A stretch of DNA of 58,539 nucleotides from an uncultured bacterium (GCA_903834785.1 CAILKP010000126.1:1-58539), one strand, 5' to 3'. Positions 35,472 to 44,652 are shown, counted from the stretch's first letter. The notes: generated from the letters alone by a model not told the origin. Program-made: numbers and translations.

Positions 35472-35957
35472 TCAGCCGCCCGTCGCGGGCTGGGCCGGAA
35501 CTGGAGCAGGTGCCGGAGCCGGAGCAGGTGCCGGTGCAGGAGCCGGAGCAGGTGCCGGAGTCGCAGCCGGAGTCGCATCAGGCGTCGCACCCGGCGCTGC
35601 CGGCGTCTTGCCCGCATCACCCTCGGGCTTCGCACCCTCGCTTGATACTGCATCGGTCGACTTGCCCTCCGCCGGCGGCCGCGCTGCAAAGCCAAGGGCA
35701 ATGCCCGAGACCAGGTACAGCACAAACATCGCGATGGTGATCACCGTCAGCGCATCACCCGTGCGGGCACCGAAGGCCGTCTGGCCCGAGCCCGAGCCCG
35801 AACCGAACGCGCCGGCAAGGCCGCCGCCCTGGGGCTTCTGAATCAGAATCGCCAGGATCAGCAGCACGCACGCCGCGATGAACAGCACCATCAGCAGACC
35901 CGTGGTCACCTGCCGCCATTCCATCCCAAGCATCAGCGTCATCAGAGGTTCGGACAT
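35472..35957 (-). CDS. secG: Preprotein translocase subunit SecG with Ala/Pro-rich tail
   Basis: A 161-residue SecG. Two membrane helices ('GLLMVLFIAACVLLILAILI' and 'ALTVITIAMFVLYLVSGIALG') flank the conserved loop 'QKPQGGGLAGAFGSG'. It stimulates SecYEG translocation. Residues ~95-161 form a tail of mostly Ala-Pro dipeptides encoded by a short tandem repeat; usual SecG is ~75-110 residues. It is the first gene of a minus-strand group with lptF and the GH10-like hydrolase, and divergent from the class IV aminotransferase gene. Confidence 0.92.
   Translation of the reverse strand: MSEPLMTLMLGMEWRQVTTGLLMVLFIAACVLLILAILIQKPQGGGLAGAFGSGSGSGQTAFGARTGDALTVITIAMFVLYLVSGIALGFAARPPAEGKSTDAVSSEGAKPEGDAGKTPAAPGATPDATPAATPAPAPAPAPAPAPAPAPAPVPAQPATGG
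35493..35577. repeat. Tandem short repeat coding for the Ala-Pro tail of SecG
   Basis: About 85 bp built from GGAGCCGGAGCAGGTGCC-like units in the plus-strand reading. It is a likely site of length variation. Confidence 0.7.
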
Positions 35958-36096
35958 AGGGGGGAAGTTTAGCGGCCGGTCCGACCCGGGACCAAACCCT
36001 TTCCGTCAATCCGCCTTCACACCCCCGACGCCCGGAATCCGCTCAAACCACCGTTTCCAGCCCGGCGTCCGGTGTCTGTCAGGACAATAGTTGGTT

Positions 36097-37134
36097 ATGG
36101 CGATCGCGTTCCTCAATGGCGAGTTCATGGATGTGTCCGAGGCCCGGGTGGCCGCCCTCGATGCCGGCCTCCAGCACGGAGTTGGTGTCTTTGACACCAT
36201 GCTCGGCGGCGTCGTCCTGGCCGAGGCCGATGCCCTCGACGATGATGCCCCCGAACCCCAGGCCTGGGTCCTCGCCCTCGATGAGCACCTCGCCCGCGTG
36301 GCCACCAGTTGCCAGGAACTCGGCCTCAGCAACGACCTCTCCACCGATGGACTCTCCCGCGCCGTCCTCGAGACCGTCCGCCGCAGCATGCTCCGCCGCG
36401 CCCGCATCCGCATCACCGTCACCGGCGGCCCGCTCAACCTCCTCCGCCGCGACCCCTCCGGCAAGGTCGAGCAGCCCGGCTCCTCCGGTGCCGCCGGCCA
36501 GCTCACCATCCTCATCGTCGCCTCCGCCGCCACCGAGTACCCCGAGGCCATGCTCACCCGCGGCGTCTCGGCCGTCATCGCCGACACCAAGGCCAACCCC
36601 TTCAACGCCTTCGAGAGCCACAAAACCCTCAACTACTGGTGGCGTCTCCGCGAACTCCAGCTCGCCGCCGCCAAGGGCGCAGCCGAGGCCATGGTCTTCA
36701 GCGTCACCAACCACCTCTGCGGCGGCTGCGTCTCGAGCGTCCTGCTCATGCACAAAGGTGAGGTCAAAACCCCCTTGGCCCGCGGCGAGGAAGGCGCCAC
36801 CTTCGAGCCCGGTGCCACCGAGCCCGCCACCGCCGGCGCCGGTGAGGTCAAACGCGCCCCCGGCATCCTGCCCAGTCCCGTGCTGCCCAGCATCACCCGC
36901 ACCTGGGCCATCCGCCAGCTCGCCAGCGAGGGCATCGTCGTCCGCCGCTGTATGCTCACGATCAACGACCTGCTCGAGGCCGACGAGGTCCTGCTCTGCA
37001 ACTCCAGTTGGGGCGTGCTCCCGGTCGTTCAGGTTGAAGGCCGCCTCGTCGGCTCGGGCTCGCCCGGCTCCATCGGCCAGCGCCTCGTCCGTGCCTGGCG
37101 CGATGAACTGGCCAGCCCGCCACTGTGGGAATGA
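36097..37134 (+). CDS. Class IV PLP-dependent aminotransferase/lyase (BCAT/ADC-lyase family)
   Basis: A 345-residue fold-type IV enzyme. 'DAGLQHGVGVFDTMLG' is the family opening; the Schiff-base lysine is in 'FESHKTLNYWWRLRELQ'. 'EAMVFSVTNHLCGG' and 'LPSITRTWAIRQLASEGI' complete the PLP pocket (family form 'EGTTSNLF', 'LPGITR'). It could be a branched-chain aminotransferase, D-amino acid aminotransferase or aminodeoxychorismate lyase; the substrate residues do not decide. The ATG at 36097 has AGGA at ~12 bases. An insertion (Pro/Ala/Glu-rich, ~residues 225-265) distinguishes it from most members. Confidence 0.85.
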   Translation: MAIAFLNGEFMDVSEARVAALDAGLQHGVGVFDTMLGGVVLAEADALDDDAPEPQAWVLALDEHLARVATSCQELGLSNDLSTDGLSRAVLETVRRSMLRRARIRITVTGGPLNLLRRDPSGKVEQPGSSGAAGQLTILIVASAATEYPEAMLTRGVSAVIADTKANPFNAFESHKTLNYWWRLRELQLAAAKGAAEAMVFSVTNHLCGGCVSSVLLMHKGEVKTPLARGEEGATFEPGATEPATAGAGEVKRAPGILPSPVLPSITRTWAIRQLASEGIVVRRCMLTINDLLEADEVLLCNSSWGVLPVVQVEGRLVGSGSPGSIGQRLVRAWRDELASPPLWE

Positions 37135-37236
37135 TCCTCCCCGCCCGCCGCACACCGCACCCGCTAGAGTGAACCCGGCCCGCCAGCGGCCCGCACGCAC
37201 CACACCGCAGCCACGCCACACAAGGAACCCGCGACG

Positions 37237-38268
37237 ATGAAGGCATGGACCATCCCCCAGTTCGGCATCGAGCATCTGGCCCTGGCCGATCGCCCGGAGC
37301 CGACCCCCGGCCCCGGGCAGGTCGTCGTCCGCGTCCGCGCCGCCTCGCTGAACTTCCGCGACCTGATGATGGTCCAGGGCCACTACGACCCGCGCCTGGT
37401 CATGGGCCGCGTCCCATGCTCCGACGGCGCAGGTGAAGTTGCCGCCATCGGCTCCGGCGTCACCACACTCAAAGTCGGCGACCGCGTCATCGGCAGCTTC
37501 TTTCAGAACTGGCTCGACGGCCCCATCAACAGCAGCAAAACCCGCGGCGCACTCGGCGGCGATGTCGACGGCATGCTCCAGCAGTTCGCGCTGCTCAGCG
37601 AAGCCGCCGTGGTCAAGGCCCCCGCCGGCTGGTCCTTCGCCCAGGCCGCCACACTCCCCTGTGCCGCGCTCACCGCCTTCAACGCTCTGCACGGTGGCCT
37701 CCCCGGCGCCGGCCCCGCCGGTGCAGCCATCGCCCCGGGTGACACCATCCTGGTCCAGGGCACCGGCGGCGTCTCCATCTTCGCCCTCCAGCTCGCCAAA
37801 GCCGCCGGCGCTCGCGTCATCCTCACCAGCTCCAGTGATGACAAACTCGCCAAGGCCAAGGCCTTCGGTGCCGACGGTCTGATCAACTACAAGTCCACGC
37901 CCGACTGGCACAAGCCCGCACGCGACCTCTCCGGCGGCGGCCCCGACCTGGTCGTCGAAGTCGGCGGTGCAGGAACACTCGGCAAGTCCATCAGCGCCGT
38001 CCGCACCGGCGGCACCATCGCCCTCATCGGTGTCCTGGCCGGCATCAAGGGCGAGGTCGACACCGTCTCGCTGCTCATGCGCTCCATCACAGTCCGCGGC
38101 ATCAATGTCGGCTCCGTCGCCATGCTCCGCCAGCTCGTCCGCGCCATGGAAGCCAGCAACTCCCGCCCCATCATCGACCGCGAGTTCCCCTTCTCCGCCG
38201 CCAGCGAGGCCATGAACTACATGAAATCCGGCGCCCACTTCGGCAAGGTCGTCATCACCGTCGACTAA
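37237..38268 (+). CDS. Zinc-independent MDR-family NAD(P)-dependent alcohol dehydrogenase/quinone reductase-like
   Basis: A 343-residue medium-chain dehydrogenase/reductase. 'SLNFRDLMMVQGHYDP', 'DGAGEVAAIGSGVTTLKVGDRVIG' are N-terminal family motifs; the Rossmann nucleotide site is 'DTILVQGTGGVSIFALQLAKAAGARVILTSSSD'. The structural-zinc cysteine cluster is absent. It should transfer hydride between NAD(P)H and an aldehyde, enone or quinone. 102 bp downstream of the aminotransferase and 51 bp upstream of the Old Yellow Enzyme gene, same strand. Confidence 0.9.
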   Translation: MKAWTIPQFGIEHLALADRPEPTPGPGQVVVRVRAASLNFRDLMMVQGHYDPRLVMGRVPCSDGAGEVAAIGSGVTTLKVGDRVIGSFFQNWLDGPINSSKTRGALGGDVDGMLQQFALLSEAAVVKAPAGWSFAQAATLPCAALTAFNALHGGLPGAGPAGAAIAPGDTILVQGTGGVSIFALQLAKAAGARVILTSSSDDKLAKAKAFGADGLINYKSTPDWHKPARDLSGGGPDLVVEVGGAGTLGKSISAVRTGGTIALIGVLAGIKGEVDTVSLLMRSITVRGINVGSVAMLRQLVRAMEASNSRPIIDREFPFSAASEAMNYMKSGAHFGKVVITVD

Positions 38269-38319
38269 GCACCGCTCCTTTTTTCCCGCCCCCTTTGCCC
38301 CCAACCACGACTGCCTCCC

Positions 38320-39519
38320 ATGCCCAGCCGCCCGAGCCACGACGATTCCCACGCGACGGCGCCCGCCCGGCTCCTCAGCGCGCTCCAGCTCGGCCGCCGG
38401 AGCGATCTGGTCGCCGCCGCCGCTACACCGCTGGCACTGCCCAACCGCGTGGTCATGGCCCCGCTCACCCGCTGCCGCGCCACGCCCGGCGGCATTCCGG
38501 ATGCCCTCAACGCCGAGTACTACCGCCAGCGTGCCTCCGCCGGCCTGATCATCGCCGAGGCCACGCAGATCACCCAGCAAGGCCAGGGCTACCCCAACAC
38601 CCCCGGCATCTACACGCCGGAGCAGATCGCCGGCTGGCGCCTCGTGACCCAGGCCGTGCACGATGCCGGTGGCCGCATCGTTCTGCAGCTCTGGCACGTC
38701 GGTCGCATTTCTCACAACGCCTACCAGCCCGGCGGTGCCGCACCGGTCTCGGCGTCTGATGTCACCCAGCCCGGCACCTGCCGCCTGCCCGACGGCACGC
38801 GCGAGCCCTACCCCGCGCCGCGCCCGCTCGATCTCGCCGAGATCCCCTCCATCATCGACCACTACCGCCACGCCGCCCGCTGTGCCCGCCTCGCCGGGTT
38901 CGACGGTGTCGAGGTCCACGGTGCCAACGGCTACCTCATCGATCAGTTCCTCCGCGATGGCACCAACCTGCGGACCGACCGTTACGGCGGCTCCATCGCC
39001 AATCGCATCCGCTTCGCCGTCGAGGTCACCCGCGCCGTCTGCGAGTGCTGGCCCGTCGGCCGCGTCGGCATCCGCCTCTCGCCGAACAACATGGGCAATG
39101 GCCGCCCCGGCGGCGCGAGTGACAGCAACCCGCTGGCCGTGTACTCCGCGCTCGTCAGCGAACTCAACTCGCTCCCCCTGGCCTACCTCCACATCATGGA
39201 GGCCTTCCCCGAAGACGGCGTCTCCGAGCCCGATCAGATTCCCGTCCGCGCGTTCCGCCATCTCACCGACCTGCCCATCATCACCAACGTCGGCTTCACC
39301 CAGTCCAAGGCCGAGATGTATCTCGCCGCTGGCTTCGCTGATGCCGTCGCCTTCGGCAAGCTCTACATCTCCAACCCCGACCTGGTCACCCGCTTCGCTC
39401 ACACCGAAGCTGGCCGCCCCGCACCGCTCGCCCCGTGGGATACCAGCACCTTCTACCCCACCGGCAGCGCCCTACGCGAGACTGGTTATACGGACTACGC
39501 GTCCCTGCCCACCGCCTGA
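38320..39519 (+). CDS. Old Yellow Enzyme family NADH:flavin oxidoreductase (N-ethylmaleimide reductase-like)
   Basis: A 399-residue FMN-barrel enzyme. 'NRVVMAPLTRCRATPGG', 'SAGLIIAEATQI', 'LQLWHVGRIS', 'GFDGVEVHGANGYLIDQFLRDGTNLRTDRYGGSIANRIRF' and 'YLHIMEAF' are OYE signatures; the 'HGANGY' histidine-asparagine pair binds substrate. It should reduce activated C=C bonds or nitro groups with NAD(P)H. About 35 residues precede the barrel, longer than usual. It follows the MDR gene closely, forming a small redox group with the nitroreductase downstream. Confidence 0.93.
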   Translation: MPSRPSHDDSHATAPARLLSALQLGRRSDLVAAAATPLALPNRVVMAPLTRCRATPGGIPDALNAEYYRQRASAGLIIAEATQITQQGQGYPNTPGIYTPEQIAGWRLVTQAVHDAGGRIVLQLWHVGRISHNAYQPGGAAPVSASDVTQPGTCRLPDGTREPYPAPRPLDLAEIPSIIDHYRHAARCARLAGFDGVEVHGANGYLIDQFLRDGTNLRTDRYGGSIANRIRFAVEVTRAVCECWPVGRVGIRLSPNNMGNGRPGGASDSNPLAVYSALVSELNSLPLAYLHIMEAFPEDGVSEPDQIPVRAFRHLTDLPIITNVGFTQSKAEMYLAAGFADAVAFGKLYISNPDLVTRFAHTEAGRPAPLAPWDTSTFYPTGSALRETGYTDYASLPTA

Positions 39520-39575
39520 TTTCGGGGCCCAATCGCCCGTTCTTCATCCAGATTTGATCGACATCCGTCGAAAAG

Positions 39576-39609
39576 TTGTGAACACAAACAGTTGCTCGAG
39601 GCGTATCCT
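39576..39609 (+). promoter_or_regulatory. Candidate operator/promoter of the nitroreductase gene
   Basis: TTGTG-AA-CACAA at 39576-39587 is an inverted repeat in an AT-rich spot, followed by a TATCCT -10-like hexamer at 39604-39609. Position relative to the -10 fits a repressor site. No known consensus is matched. Confidence 0.35.
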
Positions 39610-39768
39610 CTCTTGGGCCAGCGGCATCTCACCGGTCGCATGAACCCCCTCCGGGTCCTCGGCCAGTGACCTGCACCGAACCGCTCCTTCCCCTCCGGCC
39701 GTTCCGGATGGGTCCCCGTCCACCCGCCAGCCGCGGCAACACCCGGCCGGCCCTGAAACGAGTCCACC

Positions 39769-40425
39769 ATGAACACCGTCTCCCCCGAAACCATCTCCGC
39801 GCAGCTCAACTGGCGCTACGCCACCAAGAAGTTCGACACCACCCGCAAGATCGCTGGTGACACCTGGAAGCACATCGAAAACGCCATGGCCCTGGCGCCC
39901 TCCAGCTACGGCCTGCAGCCTTGGAAGTTTGTCACCGTCAGCGACCCCGCCCTTCGCGCCAAGCTGCGCGAGGTCTCCTGGAACCAGCCGCAGATCACCG
40001 ACGCCTCGCACCTGGTCGTCTTCGCCCGCAAGATCGAAGTCTCCAAGGCCGACGTCGCCGCCTACATCGACCGCATCGTCGAAGTCCGCAAGGCCCCGCG
40101 CGAGGCCCTCGCCGGCTTCGAGGGCATGATGGTCGGCTCGGTCAGCAACCCCGGCAATCTCCCCGGCGGCAGCATGGACACCTACACCCGCTCGCAGACC
40201 TACATCGCCCTGGGCTTCGCCCTCTACACCGCCGCCCTGCTCGGTGTCGATGCCTGCCCGATGGAAGGCTTCGACCCCGCCAAGTACGACGAGTTGCTCG
40301 GCCTGACCGCCATGGGTTACAAGGCCTCGGTCATCGGCGCCTTCGGCTACCGCGCCAGCGATGACCCCGTCGCCGCCATGGCCAAGGTCCGCGCCAAGCA
40401 CGAGGACACCTTCCTCCGCCGCTAA
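39769..40425 (+). CDS. NAD(P)H-dependent oxidoreductase, nitroreductase family (NfsB-like)
   Basis: A 218-residue FMN enzyme. 'LNWRYATKKFD' is the N-terminal FMN-phosphate site, 'ALAPSSYGLQPWKFVTVSD' the next loop, and 'SQTYIALGFALYTAALLGVDACPMEGFD' the dimer/cofactor helix with the family's PMEGF motif. It reduces nitroaromatics, quinones or flavins. 249 bp after the Old Yellow Enzyme gene, with its own promoter signals. Confidence 0.93.
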   Translation: MNTVSPETISAQLNWRYATKKFDTTRKIAGDTWKHIENAMALAPSSYGLQPWKFVTVSDPALRAKLREVSWNQPQITDASHLVVFARKIEVSKADVAAYIDRIVEVRKAPREALAGFEGMMVGSVSNPGNLPGGSMDTYTRSQTYIALGFALYTAALLGVDACPMEGFDPAKYDELLGLTAMGYKASVIGAFGYRASDDPVAAMAKVRAKHEDTFLRR

Positions 40426-40508
40426 ATCGATCATTCGTGGCGGAACCCGCCACCGCCGAACCACTCCGGCCATCAGCACGCTACCGCGTGCCGATGGGCC
40501 TTCCCAAA

Positions 40509-42191
40509 CTACTTGGCCTTCTCAAACTCCGTCTGCCGCTGCTTCATCCGCTCGATCATCTTCGCCTGCCCCGCCCCGTGCAGCGTGTGCGGCATGCCTG
40601 GCACAATCTCCACCACCGCGTCGGAGCCCAGCTCCTTGAGCGACGCCTTCAGCAGCCGCGCCGCACCTTCAAGGTAAAAGTTATCTTCCTCACCGGCGTA
40701 CACGTGCACCTTGCCCGCCAGCTTCGGGCCGATCTGCTTCCACTCCCGCTCCAGCTTCAGCCGGATGTCGTACGGCTCCCACGCCTTGGCCACCGCCGGG
40801 TCCACCTTGCCCGTCGCGCGGTCAAACAGCGGCACAGGCCTGCCGTCGCTGCCCCGCGGCGAGAACACCGCTTCAAAGCTGTCAATCTGCCCGCCCGGCC
40901 CCAGCGCACGCTCCATGGCCACAAAGTCGTCGTACCACAGCGACGGGTTCCCGCCCATCCGCCCGATCGGCCGCCGGTTGCCCTTGGGGTCCGTGTACAT
41001 GTTCACCCCCGCCGCCGTCAGATCAATCTGCTGAAAGTCGCGGAAGTCCACCGGGTCCGGCACGTGCGACCAGCACGAGTCAAAGAAGTCGGGATACGCC
41101 ACCACCAGCCACAGGCTCGACCAGCCGCCCGATGACACGCCAGTGGTGAATCGCCGCGAGCTGCTGGCCGCCACCCGCTCCGTCACGCCGTCCTTCTCCG
41201 CCGCCGCACGAATCGGCCCGCCGTACTTCGCTTCCAGCGCGGGGATCAGCTCCTGCGTCAACGCCTTGCCCCACGGTCCGGTGTTGGCCGAGTCCGCAAA
41301 CACGCTGTGCCCGTGGAAGTTGCTCGCATCGGGCACCACCACGATGCAGTCTCTGAAATCCTCGCTGCGTGCCGTCCCGCTGACGGTCTGGTGATCGCTG
41401 CCGAACCCCGTGACGCTGTACACCACCGGCCACGTCTTGCCGCCGGCAACCGCCTCCTCACTCCATCCAACCGGCAGCGACACGCCGGCCCGCAGCGGGT
41501 ACTCAAAGCCGTGGAACGCACTCAGCGACGGTGAGACAAGCGTGAACTCCTTGATCCGCGTCGACTCCTTGAACTTCTTGCGCTCCGCTGCCTTCGTCAG
41601 CTTCAGCGTCGCGGTCTGGCCAACCTCCACCTCTGCCGGCTCGCTGTACAGGTCGCCCGCACCGGTGCCCGGCACCGGGTCGACCTTGCTCAGCCGGGCG
41701 ATCGCCTGCACACGCAGTTTGGCTTCCGGGCTGATGCGCTGCCGCAGGTCTTCCGTCTTGGCCGGAAACGTCACCACGCCCGGCGCATTGCTGGCGAGAG
41801 TCACCAGCGTCCCCGCCGTCACGTCCTTGACATCCAGCGCCAGAATCACCGGCGGCCGGAACCAGTTGCTCGCCATCATCCGCGGCTCCGTCGCCCGCCG
41901 GGCCGAAGTCATCATGATGTAGAGCCGCCCGGTATACGGCATGGGCATCATCGCCGCATCCCAGGTCACCGTAAACACCAGCGGCTGTTCCGCCGCGGGC
42001 TTGGCAGCAGTGGGGGAGGGGGTGGTGGAGGGGGAGGGGGCCGCCGCAGGTGCGCCAGCCGTCTCCGCGCCCGCCGCCTGACCCATCGCCATCCCACCCG
42101 CGGCATGCACCAGCCCAACGGCCAGGCACAACGCCGCCGCACCACGACCACTCACCAGCCCGCCAACGACCGAGAACACGCAGTTTCGCAT
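40509..42191 (-). CDS. Secreted esterase-like alpha/beta hydrolase
   Basis: A 560-residue exported protein. The N-terminus 'MRNCVFSVVGGLVSGRGAAALCLAVGLVHAAGG' is a signal peptide, followed by an Ala/Pro/Ser linker of ~40. A beta-rich ~170-residue domain precedes the hydrolase fold. There the nucleophile elbow is 'TTGVSSGGWSSLWLVV' (GxSxG), 'VVPDASNFHGHSVFADSANTGPWG' resembles the esterase D/Fes region, and 'MPHTLHG' near the C-terminus offers the catalytic histidine. The substrate is unknown (carbohydrate ester or siderophore esterases share this shape). The start at 42191 gives the export signal. Confidence 0.8.
   Translation of the reverse strand: MRNCVFSVVGGLVSGRGAAALCLAVGLVHAAGGMAMGQAAGAETAGAPAAAPSPSTTPSPTAAKPAAEQPLVFTVTWDAAMMPMPYTGRLYIMMTSARRATEPRMMASNWFRPPVILALDVKDVTAGTLVTLASNAPGVVTFPAKTEDLRQRISPEAKLRVQAIARLSKVDPVPGTGAGDLYSEPAEVEVGQTATLKLTKAAERKKFKESTRIKEFTLVSPSLSAFHGFEYPLRAGVSLPVGWSEEAVAGGKTWPVVYSVTGFGSDHQTVSGTARSEDFRDCIVVVPDASNFHGHSVFADSANTGPWGKALTQELIPALEAKYGGPIRAAAEKDGVTERVAASSSRRFTTGVSSGGWSSLWLVVAYPDFFDSCWSHVPDPVDFRDFQQIDLTAAGVNMYTDPKGNRRPIGRMGGNPSLWYDDFVAMERALGPGGQIDSFEAVFSPRGSDGRPVPLFDRATGKVDPAVAKAWEPYDIRLKLEREWKQIGPKLAGKVHVYAGEEDNFYLEGAARLLKASLKELGSDAVVEIVPGMPHTLHGAGQAKMIERMKQRQTEFEKAK
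42012..42040 (+). other. G-quadruplex-prone G-run cluster inside the esterase gene
   Basis: Four runs of five G separated by A, a TGGTGGA spacer and A. It encodes the Pro/Ser/Thr linker on the opposite strand; the G-rich strand is the template strand of the gene. Confidence 0.7.
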
Positions 42192-42312
42192 GCCAATGAA
42201 TAGGTCGCCCGCTGCACCCGGTTGCGTCCGCCGCCCAATCTGCCCGCCGGATTCCCGCTGAGTTTGCCCGCCCGGGCACCTGCCGCCCGCCGCCACCTTC
42301 TAAACTCCGCCC

Positions 42313-43614
42313 TTGCCGCACGAGCACCCCGCCAGCCCGACTTCCACCACCACCGCCAGCCCGGCCCCGGCCAGCCCGGCGCTCGCCTCCGCCGTGCTCG
42401 GCATGACCGCCGATCAGTACGCCGATGCATGCATCGCCGCCGGCACCCACGGCGCCCGCCCCCTGGCGCTGGAGCGTTACGCCAACCTCTTCCGCCGCGG
42501 CATCATCGACTCGCCCCACCTGCCAGTCACGCTCCCGCCCATCGTCCGCACCCACACGTCAGAGAGTCCCGAGGGCACCGTCCTCAAGTTCACCCAGTCT
42601 GTGCCCGTCACCGTCGATGGCACCCGTGCCCCGCGCCCCACCACCCTTGCCAGCGCACCCGGTGAGATCGGCTCCGGCCTGGGTCTGCCCGTTCTCCAGC
42701 CCTCCATCACATCGCTGGAGACCGAGTCCGTCCTCATCCCCATGGTCGGCCGCAAGCAGATGCGCAGCTACACGCTCTGCCTCTCCAGCCAGGTCGGCTG
42801 CGCCATGGGCTGCGGCTTCTGCCAGACCGCCCAGATGGGCCTGGTCCGCTCGCTCACCGCCGCCGAGATCATCTCCCAGTACTTCGCCGCCGCCCACCTC
42901 GTCACCCGGCCCGACCCCGCCGCCACCATCGCCAACATCGTCTTCATGGGCATGGGTGAGCCGCTGGACAACTACGACCAGGTCCTCCAGGCCGTCCGAG
43001 TGCTCACCGACCGCCGCGGCCCCTCGCTGGCGATGAACAAGATCACCATCTCCACCGTCGGCCGGCTCGACGGCATCGCCAGACTCGCCGAGCAGGTCCG
43101 CCACGAGGGCTGGCACCGCCTCTCCTTGGCCATCTCGCTCAACGCGCCGAACGATGCCGTCCGCTCGCAGATCATGCCCATCAACCGTGCCATGCCCATG
43201 GCCGACCTCCGCCGGGCCATGACCGACTGGCCGTTCTACTGCGGCAAGCACCTCTGCATCGAGTACGTCCTCATCCCCGGCATCAACGATGCTCCCCACC
43301 ACGCCGAGCAGCTCGCCGCGTACTATAAGGGCGATGATTACGACGGCCCCGCCGAGCTCGACGGCCACCCCATCCCGCGCTACGCCGGGCCCCAGCTCCG
43401 CGGGCTCATCAACATCATCCCCTACAACCCGCGGCACAACTCACCCTGGCTCGCCCCCACCGAGGAAGCCGCCGAGGCCTTCATGGACCGCCTCAAAGCC
43501 CGCACCGTCTACTGCAAACGCCGCCGCACCAAAGGCCGCGACACCATGGCCGCCTGCGGCCAGCTCGGCAACCCCGAAGTCACCCGCAAGGCCGTCGCTG
43601 CCTCGCTGCGGTGA
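42313..43614 (+). CDS. rlmN: 23S rRNA (adenine2503-C2)-methyltransferase-like radical SAM enzyme
   Basis: A 433-residue RlmN/Cfr-family protein. The radical SAM cluster motif CxxxCxxC is 'CAMGCGFC' (after 'LCLSSQVG'); 'NIVFMGMGEPLDNYD' and 'ITISTVGRLDGI' are SAM-binding segments; the C-terminal catalytic cysteine is in 'MAACGQLG'. It should methylate A2503 of 23S rRNA (and possibly tRNA A37). RlmN versus a Cfr-type C8 methylase cannot be decided by motif. The TTG at 42313 is the longest start; an ATG at 42403 (MTADQY) is an alternative. Divergent from the esterase gene. Confidence 0.9.
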   Translation: MPHEHPASPTSTTTASPAPASPALASAVLGMTADQYADACIAAGTHGARPLALERYANLFRRGIIDSPHLPVTLPPIVRTHTSESPEGTVLKFTQSVPVTVDGTRAPRPTTLASAPGEIGSGLGLPVLQPSITSLETESVLIPMVGRKQMRSYTLCLSSQVGCAMGCGFCQTAQMGLVRSLTAAEIISQYFAAAHLVTRPDPAATIANIVFMGMGEPLDNYDQVLQAVRVLTDRRGPSLAMNKITISTVGRLDGIARLAEQVRHEGWHRLSLAISLNAPNDAVRSQIMPINRAMPMADLRRAMTDWPFYCGKHLCIEYVLIPGINDAPHHAEQLAAYYKGDDYDGPAELDGHPIPRYAGPQLRGLINIIPYNPRHNSPWLAPTEEAAEAFMDRLKARTVYCKRRRTKGRDTMAACGQLGNPEVTRKAVAASLR

Positions 43615-43677
43615 GGAGTGCTGTCGGCGCGAAGGGGAGTGCTAAACAGCACCCCGAAGTCTTCTGCCCCACTTCGA

Positions 43678-44652
43678 TCACTTCCCGCTGGTGCGGAACA
43701 TGCTCGCAAAGCGTGCGTCGATGGCGATGTAGAAGTCACGAACGACTCTCGCCTTGCGGCCGACAACCGAGTTGGCTGCGAAGAGATCGAGCAGGTAGTC
43801 GGGCCGTTGGAGCAATACCTCCGAGTACGAACAGAAATCCTCGTTGATGCTGTGCTTTGCCCACGGGACAAGAAAGCCGTCGTTGAGCAGTTCGAGCGTT
43901 GGCGAGTCGTTGCCCGGTGCAAATGGTTCTTGCTCGGCGACGGGGTTCTGATCGGCCACGTAGGTGAATCCCGTCGGGAGCAGTTCGCGGAACCGCTTTG
44001 CGTCGAACTTGTCGCCATGGACGTCCAGCAATGAGTGGGCGATTTCGTGGTGGAGCGCACGCACCACGTGTGCATCGGTGAGCGCACCCGCATCCTGGTC
44101 GCCAGCGGCGATGAACACCATCCCCAGCATGTGTGCCGCACCGACGGAACGCCCAGTGTGCGTAAGCGTGCCGCCGATCGTGATCGCATCAGGCATGCCC
44201 TGCAGGTCTGCGGGGTACCGGGAGAGTTCGGCCACGAGGAGTCGCCGCAGTCGCTCCTGGACCTTTCTGCCTGCAGTAAATCGGGAGAGTTCGAGGAACC
44301 CGGGTGGGTTGGCATCTGGGGCATAGTCAAGACGCAAGGCGTACTGCGGTGGCCAAGGCCGAACGAAGTCAACCTTCGGCAACCCGCGTGCAGGGCTTGC
44401 GGCCCCACCGTCTGCTGAACGGGCAACGGAAGTGGCAGGCATCTTCGCCGTCGGCTGCTTTCCTGAGAGCGGTTCCGACACAGTCGGCACTGGCACCACG
44501 GCCTCTGGTTTGTTTGGACCGCCGCTACGGTCGCCAGCACAGCCCGTGATGGGCAAGACGGCAAGCACTGTTGTGGCTGCTGAAAACGCCACAGCACCTG
44601 CCCAAACTCGAAGGGTGCGGTGGCCCAGGTTTGCGTTGTTTGCCGCTGTCAC
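43678..44652 (-). CDS. Putative zinc metallopeptidase lipoprotein
   Basis: A 324-residue exported lipoprotein with lipobox 'LPITGC' near residue 38. The central part has the zincin motif 'RALHHEIAHSLL' (HExxH), followed by 'GDKFDAKRFRELLPTGFTYV' and later 'NEDFCSYSEVLLQRPDYLLDLF', resembling the putative zinc-binding metallopeptidases of the Bacteroidetes lipoprotein type. A third zinc ligand is probably the Glu/Asp in the 'NEDFCSYSE' stretch. Codon use is AT-richer than the neighbours, which hints at transfer. Confidence 0.75.
   Translation of the reverse strand: MTAANNANLGHRTLRVWAGAVAFSAATTVLAVLPITGCAGDRSGGPNKPEAVVPVPTVSEPLSGKQPTAKMPATSVARSADGGAASPARGLPKVDFVRPWPPQYALRLDYAPDANPPGFLELSRFTAGRKVQERLRRLLVAELSRYPADLQGMPDAITIGGTLTHTGRSVGAAHMLGMVFIAAGDQDAGALTDAHVVRALHHEIAHSLLDVHGDKFDAKRFRELLPTGFTYVADQNPVAEQEPFAPGNDSPTLELLNDGFLVPWAKHSINEDFCSYSEVLLQRPDYLLDLFAANSVVGRKARVVRDFYIAIDARFASMFRTSGK

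Noticed and set aside
36079..39402. 1107-codon minus-strand open frame
   Set aside because: It is antisense to three well-recognised genes (class IV aminotransferase, MDR, OYE) and has the low-complexity G/A/D/E-rich mirror composition.
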